A stretch of 64,000 nucleotides of DNA from Prosthecobacter debontii (GCA_945860295.1 CAMAQH010000010.1:1-64000), one strand, 5' to 3'. Shown: positions 9,652 to 20,400, counted from the stretch's first letter. Program-made: numbers and translations. The notes: generated by a model not told the origin, from the letters alone.

Positions 9652-10611
9652 GTGATCCATCATCTATCCGCACTCGAAGGTGCTCTCTGGGGCCAATTCA
9701 TTGGAGATGCTGCGGCTTTGGGAACGCACTGGATCTATGATCTGAATGAGCTCGCCGCTAAATTCCCCGGCGGGATCGATGGATTTGAGACACCGAAAAA
9801 GGGCCACTATCACGAGGGTAAAGTTTCAGGTGATCAAACGCAGTATGGTGATGTGGCTCTACTGCTTCTGGAATCCGTCGCCGCCTGTGGCGAGTTTCGG
9901 GAATCGGACTTTGGCATCCGCTTTGAGGACCACTTCACCAGTCCTATTTGCAAGAGCTACAAAGACCACGCGACCCGTGAGACTTTGGCCAATCTCCTGC
10001 TTCAGCCAGGGAACTACCAAAACGGAGCCGACGATAATCAACTGGCGACGGTGACGCGACTGGCACCGGTGGTTGTATTTTATCATGATCGCCCTTCAGC
10101 AAAGCACTTGGATGCGATTCGACGGCTCACTTTAGTCACGCAAAATCACCCAACGGCGCTGGCCTGTTCTGCCGCTCATGCCGTATTGCTGAATAGCCTT
10201 ATAGGCGGCACGCCATTCCGAGATGCCTTTGAAGCGACGCGTAAAGCCGCTGACGTGAGCTGTGATGGCTCCGATTATTTCGAGTTTGCCCACATGCTGC
10301 GTGAGATGGATGTGGTCACGGCGACGGGTCGCTTTGGTCAAAGCTGCCCGCTGCCAGAGAGCTTTCCCTCAGCCCTGCATGCAGCGTGGTTTCATCATGA
10401 TGATTTTGCCACGGCTATCCTCAACACAATCCGTGCTGGTGGCGACAATGCGGGGCGCGCTTCCATGGTCGGCGCCTGGCTCGGAGCTGCTCACGGACTG
10501 CAAGGAATCCCAGGTGAGTGGCTACTGAAATTGCGCCACCGCGAGCGCATCCAGTCGGCCATCAGTCAGCTCATGGCGAAGATAAAAGCGGTCACTCCCG
10601 AGTGCCCATGA
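9652..10611 (+). CDS. ADP-ribosylglycohydrolase family protein
   Basis: 319 residues starting with GTG (MIHHLSALEGALWGQFIGDAAALGTHWIYD). The ALxGxxxGDAxG-like start and a late GGDNAGRASMVGAWLGAAHG motif (Gly-Asp-Asn with following small residues) are the metal-binding signatures of the ADP-ribosylglycohydrolase/DraG fold. These enzymes remove ADP-ribose from Arg side chains, or hydrolyse other ADP-ribose adducts, using two Mg ions; the substrate here is unknown. No ADP-ribosyltransferase lies nearby, so a DraT-DraG switch is not supported. Its 3' end overlaps the convergent CBS-domain gene by 20 bp. Confidence 0.85.
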   Translation: MIHHLSALEGALWGQFIGDAAALGTHWIYDLNELAAKFPGGIDGFETPKKGHYHEGKVSGDQTQYGDVALLLLESVAACGEFRESDFGIRFEDHFTSPICKSYKDHATRETLANLLLQPGNYQNGADDNQLATVTRLAPVVVFYHDRPSAKHLDAIRRLTLVTQNHPTALACSAAHAVLLNSLIGGTPFRDAFEATRKAADVSCDGSDYFEFAHMLREMDVVTATGRFGQSCPLPESFPSALHAAWFHHDDFATAILNTIRAGGDNAGRASMVGAWLGAAHGLQGIPGEWLLKLRHRERIQSAISQLMAKIKAVTPECP

Positions 10612-11530
10612 GCCGCCGGAGCAGGTCTTCTTCGTGCAGGATGCCGGAGGGCTGCTGATTGGCATCGAGCACGAGGCAGAGACTGCGGCCTCGTTTGCGC
10701 ATTCGTTGCAGAGATTGCAGCGCGCTATCCTGCTCATGCACACTGTCGAGCGTGCGCATGTGCTGTCGGACGAGCCGATCTGCGGGCATGTCCTTCCCCA
10801 AAGTGGAGAGGTCGATCACACCGACGAAACTACCCTGATCACCGATCACGGGCAGTGTGCTGATGCAGTTTTCGCGGGCTAAAATCAGAGCGCTACTGAG
10901 CGGTAAATCTGGAGCCAAGGCGACGCTACGAGTAAGCAGGCGCATGACATCGCCGGCATGAAGTAGGCGGTAGTCCAGCACCTGATGGATCAAGCGTGCG
11001 GCACCGGATGAGAGCTGATTTTGATGCTCCAAAGTGCGTGTCTGATGGCGCAAATCATCACGACCTGCCGATTGATTCGGCACAGAAGTCGTATCTGCCG
11101 AATGAGCACGAGCCATGAGCCGGAATAAAGGACGGAAGAGTCCGATGATCAGCACCAGCGGAAACAGGGCACGGATAGTTCGAAAGGGATAGCGTCGGAA
11201 GAGCTTCTTTGGCAGGACCTCTAACCCGATGAGGAAGATGGGCAGCGCCACGGCAAAGGCGGCGAGATAACCCCAGCCGCCAGAAACACGCACCAGCTTC
11301 CAGGCGATGATGAGAAAGGCGGCGAGATTGGTAATGTGATTGGCCACCGTGATCGCGCCAAGCAGGGCGTCGCGGTCCTCTACCAGGGGCAGCAAACGCG
11401 CAGCACGGCGGTCGCCCGAGCTTGCGGCATGGCGCACGCGCACTCGACTCACAGCGAGCACAGCACTCTCCAGCCCTGACAAAGCGAATGACAGAGCGAG
11501 GAAAAGGAGCAGTAGGATGATCCAACTCAT
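10592..11530 (-). CDS. CNNM (DUF21)-CBS membrane protein
   Basis: 312 residues. The N-terminal DUF21/CNNM membrane region has hydrophobic helices near residues 1-25, 60-80, 88-108 and 115-135 and the family's small-residue motif LSGLESAVLAVSRVRVRHA. Two degenerate CBS motifs follow at about 185-305 (MRLLTRSVALAPDLPLSSAL, then LPVIGDQGSFVGVIDL, and LCLVLDANQQPSGILHEEDLLRRL). There is no CorC/HlyC C-terminal domain, so it is shorter than its upstream partner. CNNM proteins are linked to Mg2+ homeostasis. The start ATG overlaps the stop of the upstream CNNM gene by 4 bp (ATGA), indicating translational coupling and probable co-function. Confidence 0.85.
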   Translation of the reverse strand: MSWIILLLLFLALSFALSGLESAVLAVSRVRVRHAASSGDRRAARLLPLVEDRDALLGAITVANHITNLAAFLIIAWKLVRVSGGWGYLAAFAVALPIFLIGLEVLPKKLFRRYPFRTIRALFPLVLIIGLFRPLFRLMARAHSADTTSVPNQSAGRDDLRHQTRTLEHQNQLSSGAARLIHQVLDYRLLHAGDVMRLLTRSVALAPDLPLSSALILARENCISTLPVIGDQGSFVGVIDLSTLGKDMPADRLVRQHMRTLDSVHEQDSALQSLQRMRKRGRSLCLVLDANQQPSGILHEEDLLRRLMGTRE

Positions 11531-12795
11531 ACTTCCTCCGCCTCCTCTTCTTTGGTTAGCGGACGACTCAACCTTAACTCGACCTGCTGGATTCGGGCGC
11601 GAACGACTCGACGCACTTTAATCTCGGCACCTTCGACCTGGATGCGCTCACCCGCCTTGGGCACATGGCCGAGTTGATTGAAGACAAAACCGCCAATGGT
11701 GTCGATACCACCTGCGGGTAGAGGCAGCTCTAATTCACGCGACACGTCATCCAGACGCGTGCCGCCATCGAGCAAGTAACGACCACCGCCCAGCTCACGA
11801 ATTTCTCCCGCCTCACCCTGCCACGGCGCGGCCTCGTAGAGCAGCCAGTCGGCGATTTCCTCCTGACTCACCATGCCTTCTAGCCCGCCATATTCATCAA
11901 CGATGAGCACGGGCCGGACGGAGTTTTGCAGGTGTTTTTCAAGTGCATCCAACACGGGCATTGTCTCTGGCACAAAGGCCACCAATTCACGCATAGCCTG
12001 CCAGGTCGGCCTGCCAGCAAGCTTCCAAGCGACGGTATCAATCACGCCAACCACCGCGTCAGGTGTCTCACCATAAATCACCACCCAGCGACTGGCTGAC
12101 TGCTCCAAAACGATGGCTGATTTGGCGGGGCCATCCTCGGCACTCATCAGCGTCAGATCAACGCGCGGCACCATGCAGTCACGCACGGTCAGTCGCTCAA
12201 TGTCCAATGCCTCACGGATGATGGAGGCCTCCGCGCTGTCGAGCAGGCCCTGCTCCTCACGCATTTCCACCAACGTCTCAAATTCATCTCGGGTGATCGG
12301 CACCCGCATTTTCACACGGCCAGACACCAGTCGGCGGATCAGGGCATCTGTCGCGCGATCAGCCAGCGTGACCATGGGATCAAGCACCGAGCGCAGGGGA
12401 TTCAGCAGACGCAGACTGCCAAGGAGCACGGTCGAGGGCGAGTAGGCGGCGAGAAATTTTGGCAGCACATCTCCCAACAGAACGGTCGTCATGAACAGAA
12501 TCGGCGCCGTGAGCCAAGGGTTCCAACCCATCAATTTGAAAGGACCCGACACCAGATGCAATCCCAGCGCTGCGAGCGCGAGATTCAGCGTCGCGGAAAG
12601 GAGCAAGGTGCGGTGCAATTGAGCGAAAGGGTTCGCGGTGATACTTCGCAGCTTTCGTGCCACGCTGCCCTCACCCGCTTGCTCTAGTTGCTCTTCCAAA
12701 TCACGCGCTGTGTGGATGGCCGTCTCCGTGGCAGAGATCACTGCCAGCAACAAAAGAAGCGCGATGTAGATGAGTCCAGAGACGAGAAGAAGCAC
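11527..12795 (-). CDS. Hemolysin C/CorC-type CNNM-CBS transporter-like protein
   Basis: 422 residues from a GTG start (MLLLVSGLIYIALLLLLAVISATETAIHTA). Order of parts: DUF21/CNNM membrane domain with four hydrophobic segments (about 1-140), a linker with FETLVEMREEQGLLDSAEASII typical of HlyC/CorC proteins, a CBS pair (about 205-325; VRDCMVPRVDLTLM and LIVDEYGGLEGMVSQEEI), and a CorC_HlyC domain (about 335-410) with GTRLDDVSRELEL and TIGGFVFNQLGHVPKAGE. The family is associated with divalent-cation (Mg2+/Co2+) efflux or resistance; the older name hemolysin is misleading. It is the first gene of a two-gene unit with the overlapping smaller CNNM protein. Confidence 0.9.
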   Translation of the reverse strand: MLLLVSGLIYIALLLLLAVISATETAIHTARDLEEQLEQAGEGSVARKLRSITANPFAQLHRTLLLSATLNLALAALGLHLVSGPFKLMGWNPWLTAPILFMTTVLLGDVLPKFLAAYSPSTVLLGSLRLLNPLRSVLDPMVTLADRATDALIRRLVSGRVKMRVPITRDEFETLVEMREEQGLLDSAEASIIREALDIERLTVRDCMVPRVDLTLMSAEDGPAKSAIVLEQSASRWVVIYGETPDAVVGVIDTVAWKLAGRPTWQAMRELVAFVPETMPVLDALEKHLQNSVRPVLIVDEYGGLEGMVSQEEIADWLLYEAAPWQGEAGEIRELGGGRYLLDGGTRLDDVSRELELPLPAGGIDTIGGFVFNQLGHVPKAGERIQVEGAEIKVRRVVRARIQQVELRLSRPLTKEEEAEEV

Positions 12796-12861
12796 GGGCC
12801 GAAGTGTTCCGAAGGGTCAAGTCGGGGTCAAGCCATGAATCGTGATCATAAACTGCTGCGC

Positions 12862-15800
12862 TCAAGGATTGATCAGCGACTCCAGATCACTTTCCTGCAA
12901 GCCACTCATGAGCGGAGATTGATCGTCGATGGAGGCCTCAACTAAACCGCGCTTTTTGGCCTGAAGAGCAAGGATTCGCTCCTCCACCGTGCCCCGCATC
13001 GCAAGGCGGTAGGCGGTGACGACGCGCTGCTGGCCGATTCGGTGGGCACGGTCGATGGCCTGGGACTCGACGGCAGGGTTCCACCATGGGTCCAGAAGGA
13101 TGACGTGGTCGGCGGCGGTCAGGTTGAGACCATAGCCGCCAGCTTTGAGACTGATGAGGAAAACGCGCCGCTCGGGCTGGGTTTGGAAGGCCTTCACCTG
13201 CGCCTCACGATCCTGACTGCTACCATCTAAATAGGCATAAGTAACCTGGCGGGCATCAAGCGCCTCGCGGACGAGTTTCAAGAATTGGACGAACTGGCTA
13301 AAGATGAGCACTTTGCCGCCCCCCTCCAAAATAGACTCCAGGCGCTCAAGTAGCATAGGCCACTTGCCAGACAGGTCATCCTGATCAAGTCCGCCGAGGG
13401 TGTCTTTTTGCAGACCTGTCAGGCGGAGATCACAGCAGACCTGGCGCAGGCGGAGAAGAACGGTGAACATGGTCATCTTAGCACCACCCTGGCCAGAGCG
13501 CTTGCGGGCGGCTTTGATTTCCTCCCGCCCCTCTTCCAGTAGACGGCGGTACACCTCGGCCTGAGCTGGGGAAGGGTCACACCAGAGGACTTGCTCGATC
13601 TTCTCGGGCAGATCCTTGAGCACCTCACGCTTGGTGCGACGAAGGAAATAGGGGCGCAGAAGCTTCTTCAAACGCTCGCTCGCCGCCATTCCAGCCAGAG
13701 TGTCCATGCCGCCGTGAATTGGTAACTCGAAGCGTTCTTTGAAGTTGTCCCGACTGCCCAGATACCCCGGTAAAACGAAGTGGTAAATGGACCACAAGTC
13801 TCGCGTGCTGTTCTCCACAGGCGTCCCAGTGAGAGCCAAGCGGGACTTCGCCGTGAGCTCTCGAAGCGCCTTAGCTGCATCAGTATCGGCGTTACGGATG
13901 TAACTAGCTTCATCAAGAAGGATCAAGGACCAAGACTGCTTCTTTAAGGCTACCAAATCCCTGACAACCAACTGATAAGTGGTGATGATCACATCGTAAT
14001 CCTGAAGGCGACCCAGCAGTTCCGTGCGATTTGATCCCTGGGAAATCGCCACTCGTAATTCAGGAGCGAAACGCTCAAGTTCTGCTCGCCAGTTACCAGT
14101 CAAAGACTTGGGGCAGGCAATCAGAACCGGCAGACGATCCTCTTTTTTCGTCCGAATGAGAAGCATGCTAAGCAGAGCAATGCTCTGCACCGTTTTGCCC
14201 AAGCCCATTTCATCACCCAGAAGTCCACCGCGCCCGGACAGTGCAAGTGAGGCCATCCAGCGAACGCCAAGCAATTGATAAGGCCTGAGCCGTGCACCTA
14301 GATTCCCCAGTTCAGCCAACACCACGGCCTCGTCAGGCAGATCGGTTTTCTCATCTTCGCCCGCACCCAAAAAGTAGCCCGCATGGAGATTGCTGATTCG
14401 AGCGCCATCAGGGGTGAGTTGGAGAGGAACATCTCGCAATGTGTCCTCAAATTCCTCCACGCTCTGGAGGTCAAGCGTGTAACGCTTGCCGTTTTTCCCC
14501 TGAACCGAACGCTGGCCTGAACGCACCAATCGAAGCACCTCAGAGCGCGGTAAACTGAAGCCATCCGGAGCCTCGTAACCGAACTCCATCGCCAACCAGT
14601 CGGAACCCGAACTACCGGTAAATCCTTCCTCGGGGCGCTGCCGAACCTGAGGAACAATGCGAGCCACACCACGAGTTGCCGCCAACCAGCGCTCCCCCTC
14701 AATCACCGTGACATGCTTCTTTAAACGAACTAAATCAGAGGCATAAAATCTTAGCACCGCCTCCACTCCAGAGAGCCTCATTGGCGTTACTTTAGTAACT
14801 AAATTTACCCCGTCTATAGATTTAAATCCAAGACCCTTCAAAAAGGCAAAAAGACGGAATTCTTTATCCACGTTATGAGTGTAATAAACACCTTTTGATT
14901 GCTTATCCTCAATAGGATATAGTTTTTCAAGTGATTTCACATCAGGGTTTTCCACAACTGGCCATCTCAGACCCTGATGTAGAGCAATTATCGTTACATC
15001 TATTGACTGCATTGAACCGTCCACAAGCAGCTCAAATTCGCAGGGAACGGGAGCCACGTGGAAGTTTTCCAGCGCTGCGCCATGAAACTCAATTTGAAAC
15101 GCATCCGTAACGCTTTCACGATTCGCAATGAACCAGCGCAGCGGGCGAACACACGGAAGCTCTGCCACCAATCGTTGCAGATCGAAGGGCATTTGAGGCA
15201 GACGAAAAAGCGTGCCCGTCTCCCGGCAGCACCACCAGCTAGTTGACTGATTTTTGACCAACGGCCCCTGCCCCACTGCATCCAACTGAAACTTAATCTC
15301 ACCCACACTGCTGGAAGACTCGACCCTCAAAGGCAAACGCACGGGATCAGCCGCCACAGAAATCGACTGACCTCCACCTGACGGCTTGCCGGCCACCAAT
15401 CGTGGGTGATCCGCTGCGCTCTCTAAAAATTCCGAAAATAACGGCCCCGGTAAAGACAGCGGCGCGCTCTGCCCGAGAACCCCTTTTTCAGCAAGCCAGG
15501 CCGCCAGTAGAGATTCCTCACCCTCGGCGCTTGGTAAGAATCGCACATAAACCCCGACAGGCTCCCGCAAGCCACCCGTGAGTATTCCCTCTGGCATATA
15601 GACGCTGTATTCACCCCCCATCCGTAGAGATTGACGTTTCACTTGTAACGCTCCAGCGTGGGCGGTCACAGCGCGATGTGAATCTACAGATCGAGTGGTC
15701 AAACCACCCTTAGCAGTCGGAGCTGCCCCACTCCGCGCCTTGAGGTGAACCAAAGCCACCGAGAGAGAGTGCTCACAAATTAGACCGCGACGTGCCGAGG

Positions 15801-16044
15801 TACAGGTGCAAAGATTATCCACATCCTTGGGAGATCGAATCAGCAATCCACAGGCGAATTTCATTTTTCCATGACCCGCTAGGCCCCTAAGCCGCCCAGC
15901 CTCAGTCGCCTGAACCGAGACCAATCCAGCATCAACCAGCCCACGCGCCGCCTTCAAAGCCTGCCAGCCGCCGATTTCTCCAAGCCATTTTTCAGTGATT
16001 TCCATTTCTTTCTGGCGCTTATCATTGTTCCAGTTCAAAGTCAT
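12862..16044 (-). CDS. SNF2-family DEAD/DEAH-type helicase with N-terminal SWIM zinc finger
   Basis: Up to 1060 residues. A SWIM zinc finger is visible at C79-x-C81 and C90-x-H92. A long middle region with DUF3670/bacterial SNF2-type character precedes the motor. The Walker A box is GDEMGLGKT, motif II reads LILLDEASYIRN (DEAS rather than the usual DEAQ/DEAH), motif III is LALTGTPVEN, and the second RecA lobe carries ISLKAGGYGLNLTAADHVILLDPWWNP and QAIDRAHRIGQ. Such proteins are ATP-driven DNA translocases that remodel protein-DNA complexes. The ATG at 16042-16044 leaves only 16 bp to the divergent parA start; an internal ATG at 16003-16005 (MEITEKWLGEIGG) would leave about 55 bp and is a credible alternative. 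Confidence 0.92.
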   Translation of the reverse strand: MTLNWNNDKRQKEMEITEKWLGEIGGWQALKAARGLVDAGLVSVQATEAGRLRGLAGHGKMKFACGLLIRSPKDVDNLCTCTSARRGLICEHSLSVALVHLKARSGAAPTAKGGLTTRSVDSHRAVTAHAGALQVKRQSLRMGGEYSVYMPEGILTGGLREPVGVYVRFLPSAEGEESLLAAWLAEKGVLGQSAPLSLPGPLFSEFLESAADHPRLVAGKPSGGGQSISVAADPVRLPLRVESSSSVGEIKFQLDAVGQGPLVKNQSTSWWCCRETGTLFRLPQMPFDLQRLVAELPCVRPLRWFIANRESVTDAFQIEFHGAALENFHVAPVPCEFELLVDGSMQSIDVTIIALHQGLRWPVVENPDVKSLEKLYPIEDKQSKGVYYTHNVDKEFRLFAFLKGLGFKSIDGVNLVTKVTPMRLSGVEAVLRFYASDLVRLKKHVTVIEGERWLAATRGVARIVPQVRQRPEEGFTGSSGSDWLAMEFGYEAPDGFSLPRSEVLRLVRSGQRSVQGKNGKRYTLDLQSVEEFEDTLRDVPLQLTPDGARISNLHAGYFLGAGEDEKTDLPDEAVVLAELGNLGARLRPYQLLGVRWMASLALSGRGGLLGDEMGLGKTVQSIALLSMLLIRTKKEDRLPVLIACPKSLTGNWRAELERFAPELRVAISQGSNRTELLGRLQDYDVIITTYQLVVRDLVALKKQSWSLILLDEASYIRNADTDAAKALRELTAKSRLALTGTPVENSTRDLWSIYHFVLPGYLGSRDNFKERFELPIHGGMDTLAGMAASERLKKLLRPYFLRRTKREVLKDLPEKIEQVLWCDPSPAQAEVYRRLLEEGREEIKAARKRSGQGGAKMTMFTVLLRLRQVCCDLRLTGLQKDTLGGLDQDDLSGKWPMLLERLESILEGGGKVLIFSQFVQFLKLVREALDARQVTYAYLDGSSQDREAQVKAFQTQPERRVFLISLKAGGYGLNLTAADHVILLDPWWNPAVESQAIDRAHRIGQQRVVTAYRLAMRGTVEERILALQAKKRGLVEASIDDQSPLMSGLQESDLESLINP

Positions 16045-16060
16045 GCGCTAAGGGTCATAT

Positions 16061-16834
16061 ATGCGGATAGTTGCGATCACCAATCAAAAAGGCGGTGTTG
16101 GAAAAACCACCACGGCAATCAATCTGGCTGCGTGCCTAGCACAACGCGGTATGCGCGTGCTGCTCATCGACCTCGACCCACAGGCAAATGCCACGAGTGG
16201 CCTTGGCTTAGCGCAGGAAGATGGAGGCAGCCTCTATCCGGCTCTTGTTCTCGGCACCGACCCTCACACGGCCATCCGCAGCACGCGCTTGCCCAATTTA
16301 TCCATCATCCGATCCCACCAGGAACTGGCTGGCTGCGAGATCGAACTCGCCCAGAGCGGCAACCATCTGGCTCGCCTGCGTGAAGTCCTACATCCGCTTC
16401 GTGAGTCAGGTCATTTCGACTATATCCTTCTCGATTGCCCACCGTCACTTGGCGTTCTCATGACCTCAGCCCTGGCTGCCGCAGACGAACTCCTGGTGCC
16501 TCTTCAGTGTGAGTACTTTGGTCTCGAAGGCCTATCTAAAATCGTCCAAGTTGTGCAGCAGATTCGCGATTGCGGAGCCAATCCCAACCTGCTCCTAGAA
16601 GGCATCATCATGACGATGTATGATTCGCGCGCTAATCTATCCCAGCAGGTTGTCAGCGATGTGAAGAATTACTTCGCCGAAATCATCTATAACACGATTA
16701 TTCCGCGCACTGTCCGTTTGGGCGAAGCCCCGAGTTTTGGGAAATCCATCATCGAGTATGAACCAAATGGACGTGGAGCCACGGCCTACCGCGCCTTAGC
16801 TGAGGAGTTCCTGGCTCGCCGCATGGCGAAATAA
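16061..16834 (+). CDS. parA: ParA/Soj-family chromosome-partitioning ATPase
   Basis: 257 residues beginning MRIVAITNQKGGVGKTTTAIN, with the deviant Walker A box K10-GGVGK15-T. Further motifs are VLLIDLDPQANAT (Walker A'), YILLDCPPSLGVLM (Walker B) and the NTIIPRTVRLGEAPSFGKSI stretch typical of chromosomal ParA/Soj. ParA dimerises with ATP on DNA and is normally stimulated by ParB. No parB or parS cluster is seen nearby: upstream is the divergent SNF2 gene and downstream a small membrane protein. It is therefore a solitary parA, or its parB lies elsewhere. Confidence 0.92.
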   Translation: MRIVAITNQKGGVGKTTTAINLAACLAQRGMRVLLIDLDPQANATSGLGLAQEDGGSLYPALVLGTDPHTAIRSTRLPNLSIIRSHQELAGCEIELAQSGNHLARLREVLHPLRESGHFDYILLDCPPSLGVLMTSALAAADELLVPLQCEYFGLEGLSKIVQVVQQIRDCGANPNLLLEGIIMTMYDSRANLSQQVVSDVKNYFAEIIYNTIIPRTVRLGEAPSFGKSIIEYEPNGRGATAYRALAEEFLARRMAK

Positions 16835-16976
16835 GCTCGAGGTGTCTGCGCGAGCATCTGAGCGGATTGCTACCTCCATGTCAGATACTCCTATGAACAG
16901 TATATTAAAAATGTTACGGTTTTATTGATAATTAACTTGGAAGATTGAGTTTATTCTCCTACTCTCCATATTAACC

Positions 16977-17444
16977 ATGACACGCTCCCACTCTCCTGTG
17001 CTTTTCCTGGATCAGTCAACCACCACTTCGCGGCGCCCGCATGTCCGCATTCATTTTTTTGATTACGTCTTTTTAACCCTGTCTCTCATCGTCATTTGCG
17101 GTGGTTGTCTCTTTGTTATGGACCTTGCTTCGGCCCACAGTTCTGGCCAAGAGTCTCCTATGATGCAGATGCTGAACAATATCGGCAGTGCGATTCCCGC
17201 CTTGATGCATGGCATCGCCAAATACGCTCTACTCTTCCTCGCTAGCGTTTTGAACTCGGCGCTGATTGTCGGTCTCGTCTATGGCCTGCGCGCTCTGGAT
17301 AGCAAAGTCAGCCGTGGCCCGCGTCGCCAATATCCAATGTTCATGAATCTGCCACGACCAAGTTCACAAAACGTGCGAGGCAGAAAAGCAGCGATGCGCG
17401 TTCGTGAAACGGTTCCGTTCCTGCTTTCTCCGGTTTTCCGGTAA
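16977..17444 (+). CDS. Small membrane protein with two predicted helices, unknown function
   Basis: 155 residues that I do not recognise. Two hydrophobic segments lie near residues 28-50 (YVFLTLSLIVICGGCLFVM) and 82-106 (ALLFLASVLNSALIVGLVYGL), with a loop between them and a basic tail rich in Arg and Pro. The gap upstream (16835-16976) is unusually AT-rich and may carry its promoter. It follows parA codirectionally by 142 bp and ends 4 bp before the convergent DUF1080-fusion gene, where AACGG-TTCA-CCGTT (17443-17456) could form a weak shared hairpin. Confidence 0.6.
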   Translation: MTRSHSPVLFLDQSTTTSRRPHVRIHFFDYVFLTLSLIVICGGCLFVMDLASAHSSGQESPMMQMLNNIGSAIPALMHGIAKYALLFLASVLNSALIVGLVYGLRALDSKVSRGPRRQYPMFMNLPRPSSQNVRGRKAAMRVRETVPFLLSPVFR

Positions 17445-17448
17445 CGGT

Positions 17449-20400
17449 TCACCGTTTTAATTCGGACTCGGTCCAGAAACCCACCCGGTCTGCTACTGCG
17501 TTACGAACTTGTTTCACATCATCCGTCTTCACCGCTCTTGATTGATTGCCAAAGTTGGCACGCACGTAACTCAGAACGTCAGCCATCTGCTCGTCATTCA
17601 GACCCATCGGAGGCATCGGGATCGCTGCGAGTTGTTTAAATTCCACGCCGTTCACCGTGATAGGCCCCTGGAGACCGTGAAGCACTATTTTGATCAACCG
17701 CTCAGGATCACCTTTCACCCAATCGCTCTCGGCCATACTTGGGTAAATGCCAGGCAACCCCTTCCCTTCCGGTTGGTGGCAGTTCAGACACAGCGCATCA
17801 TAGACAATCTTACCCGGATGCGCGACCGCCGGCGCGGCGCTGGCGATCTTCTTCACATAGTCGGCCTGCGCCGTTTTGCCGCCAAAGCTGAGCCTTGCCA
17901 AAACTGGCTGCCAGTGGGGCTGCAAAGCGCGCACAGCCTGACGTAGTGAGTAGTCGATGAATTTATCCATCGGATGATCGAGCACCTGCACAGCAATCTC
18001 GACCGTTTCAGGTTTTGACACACGAGCGCTAGCGACCACCGCTTCGAGCCTCACACGCGGCTGATCGTCTTGAGCAGCCTTGGCCAAAAGCGTGAGTGTG
18101 TCTGGCAAGCGATCCCCCCAGGCTCCGACGACACGCGCACCGTAAGCGCGCACCCGCCCTTCTTTCGCAGCGAGCAGACGCTTCAGCAGCGTCGAGTTTA
18201 CGATCTGATGAGATTCATAGACACCGCACACCTCCATGAGCAGTCGCTCATCATCGTTCTTGGCAATGAAGGCGTCACAGGCACTGATCACATCGTTAGT
18301 TGGGCCATCAAACAGCAGACGCTTGACCTGGTAGCGTGTCCAGCGCTCTGGGGAGCGGAGCTGCTCCAGCAACTCGGCAGGCTTCATGTCAGCGAGCTTC
18401 GGCTGCTTCACGCTGGCACGGCCTTTCGCCGTGATACGCCAGACTCGGCCATGACTGCGATCACGACGCGGGTCCGCATAGCTCGCCTGATAGTGACCGA
18501 TCACAGGATTAAACCAGTCGCACAGATACATCGCGCCGTCCGGCCCCACACTCACATCCACCGGGCGAAACGAGGTATCGCTGGAGGTCACCAACTTAGG
18601 CAACTGCGTCGTCTTGAAGCCTGAGCCATCATCTTCAAAACGATGCAGCTCCACCACGCTGCCAAAGTAACCACCAATCAGCGCACAACCCTGAATATTA
18701 TCTGGAAGCGCCTTCGTGCCGATGATTTCCAGTGAGTTCGTCTTCGGGTTCGAGTCAAACAACGCGCCTGTTGGGTGATACTCATCCGGATCCTTCATCG
18801 CGATCAGACCCGGCGTGCTGAAGTAACCCACAGGCCGATCTCCACTCTTGTGGAAGACTTGATTGTAGTCATCAAAGGCCACACCCCAACAGTTGTGCCC
18901 AGCCTTGCCGCCATTGAAGAAACCCTCCATCTTTTGAGTGCGCGTGTTAAAGCGCCACACCCCCGCTTTTTCCAGCACCGCCAGACCATGGGCCGTCTCC
19001 ACTCGCGAGAAAGCATGAAGTCCCTGCGTGAACCAAAGCGTGCCATCAGGACCATGACAGATCGAGTTCACGAGCTGATGCGTGTCACCGATTCCAAATC
19101 CAGAAAACAGCACTCGCTTCACGTCTGCCTTGCCGTCGCCGTTCGTGTCCTTCAGATGCAGAAGCTGATCAAAATCACAAACATACACGCCGCCATCACC
19201 CGGCTCTACGCCCTGCACCATCGTCAGACCTTCTGCAAAGCGTGTACTCTTATCAGCCTTCCCATCACCATCCGTGTCTTCGAGGACAAGGATGAAATCA
19301 CTCGGCTTCACGCCCGGCAATGCTTGCGGATAAGTCGGTGAGCAGGCCACATACAAGCGTCCACGTTCATCCCAGGAAAACTGCGTTGGCTTGGCCACAC
19401 CTTGCTCTTCTGAGGCGAAAAGATTCATCTCATAACCCTCTGCCACGGTGAAAGCCGCCATCTGCTGCTCGGGAGATAGGACTGATGGGAGTGACGCGAC
19501 AGATGCGGCTGCTGGAGCGATGACAGGCTCTACCCTGCCCTTCGCTAGCGCATGAATGCGCGCATCCATCTTTGCGATCAGCGGCTTATGGCTTTCAAAA
19601 CTCTCACGCAGCGACGGCGCATCCACACTCGGCTTGCCAAACATCTGTGTCACACGGTCCCCGTACACAAACGACCAGTTCGCCGGGCGCCAGCAGTCGA
19701 ACCACAAACGGTTCTTTTCCACGATGGCTTCCTTCATCGCCGTGAGATCATCCGCCTCGCTAGCTGACACACCAAGCTGTGCCGCGATCAGCCGCGCCAC
19801 CACGCGCAGGCCTTCTTCATTCAAATGCAGCCCGTTGTCCGTTAGACGTGGCTCATCCTTACCGCGTTTCGACAGCGGCGTGAAGAGATCGACAAAGATT
19901 GCACCGCGCTGCTTCGCCACCTCACGCACCGCATTCGCATATGCCGCCACATCTTCATTCCGCTTCGTCAGATCCGGCGCGTGTGACGCCACAGGTTTCG
20001 CAAAAGGCATCGGCGAAATCAGCACGAGCCTTGGCGTGCGTCCACGAAACTGATCCAGCAGACGATGGTAAGCCGATGCGAACTCAGCCAGCCGCGCCTT
20101 ACCATCAAAGGCCTCCACCTGACCAAACTGCGCCATCACCATGCCCGCACCCGTCGCATCGAGCTGCGATTTCCAGTCACCAAAGTTCAGGTCACGCCAC
20201 TGCTCATACACCGTGTCACCTTCCCAGGCCATGCTGCGAAAGCGCGGCTGTTTGTCAGCGAGCGCATGAGTCAGCACCGCCTCAAGCTCACCCGATTTTT
20301 GTTCACGCACCAGATTCGTCTGCCCCGTCATCACGATCACCTCATTCGCTGACACCTCGAATTTTCCATCCTTGAAAGGCACCATCACAGTCGTCGCCGA

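Noticed and set aside
9652-10611. DraG-type nitrogenase reactivation
   Set aside because: No DraT, nif or ADP-ribosyltransferase gene is near, so only the general family name is supported.
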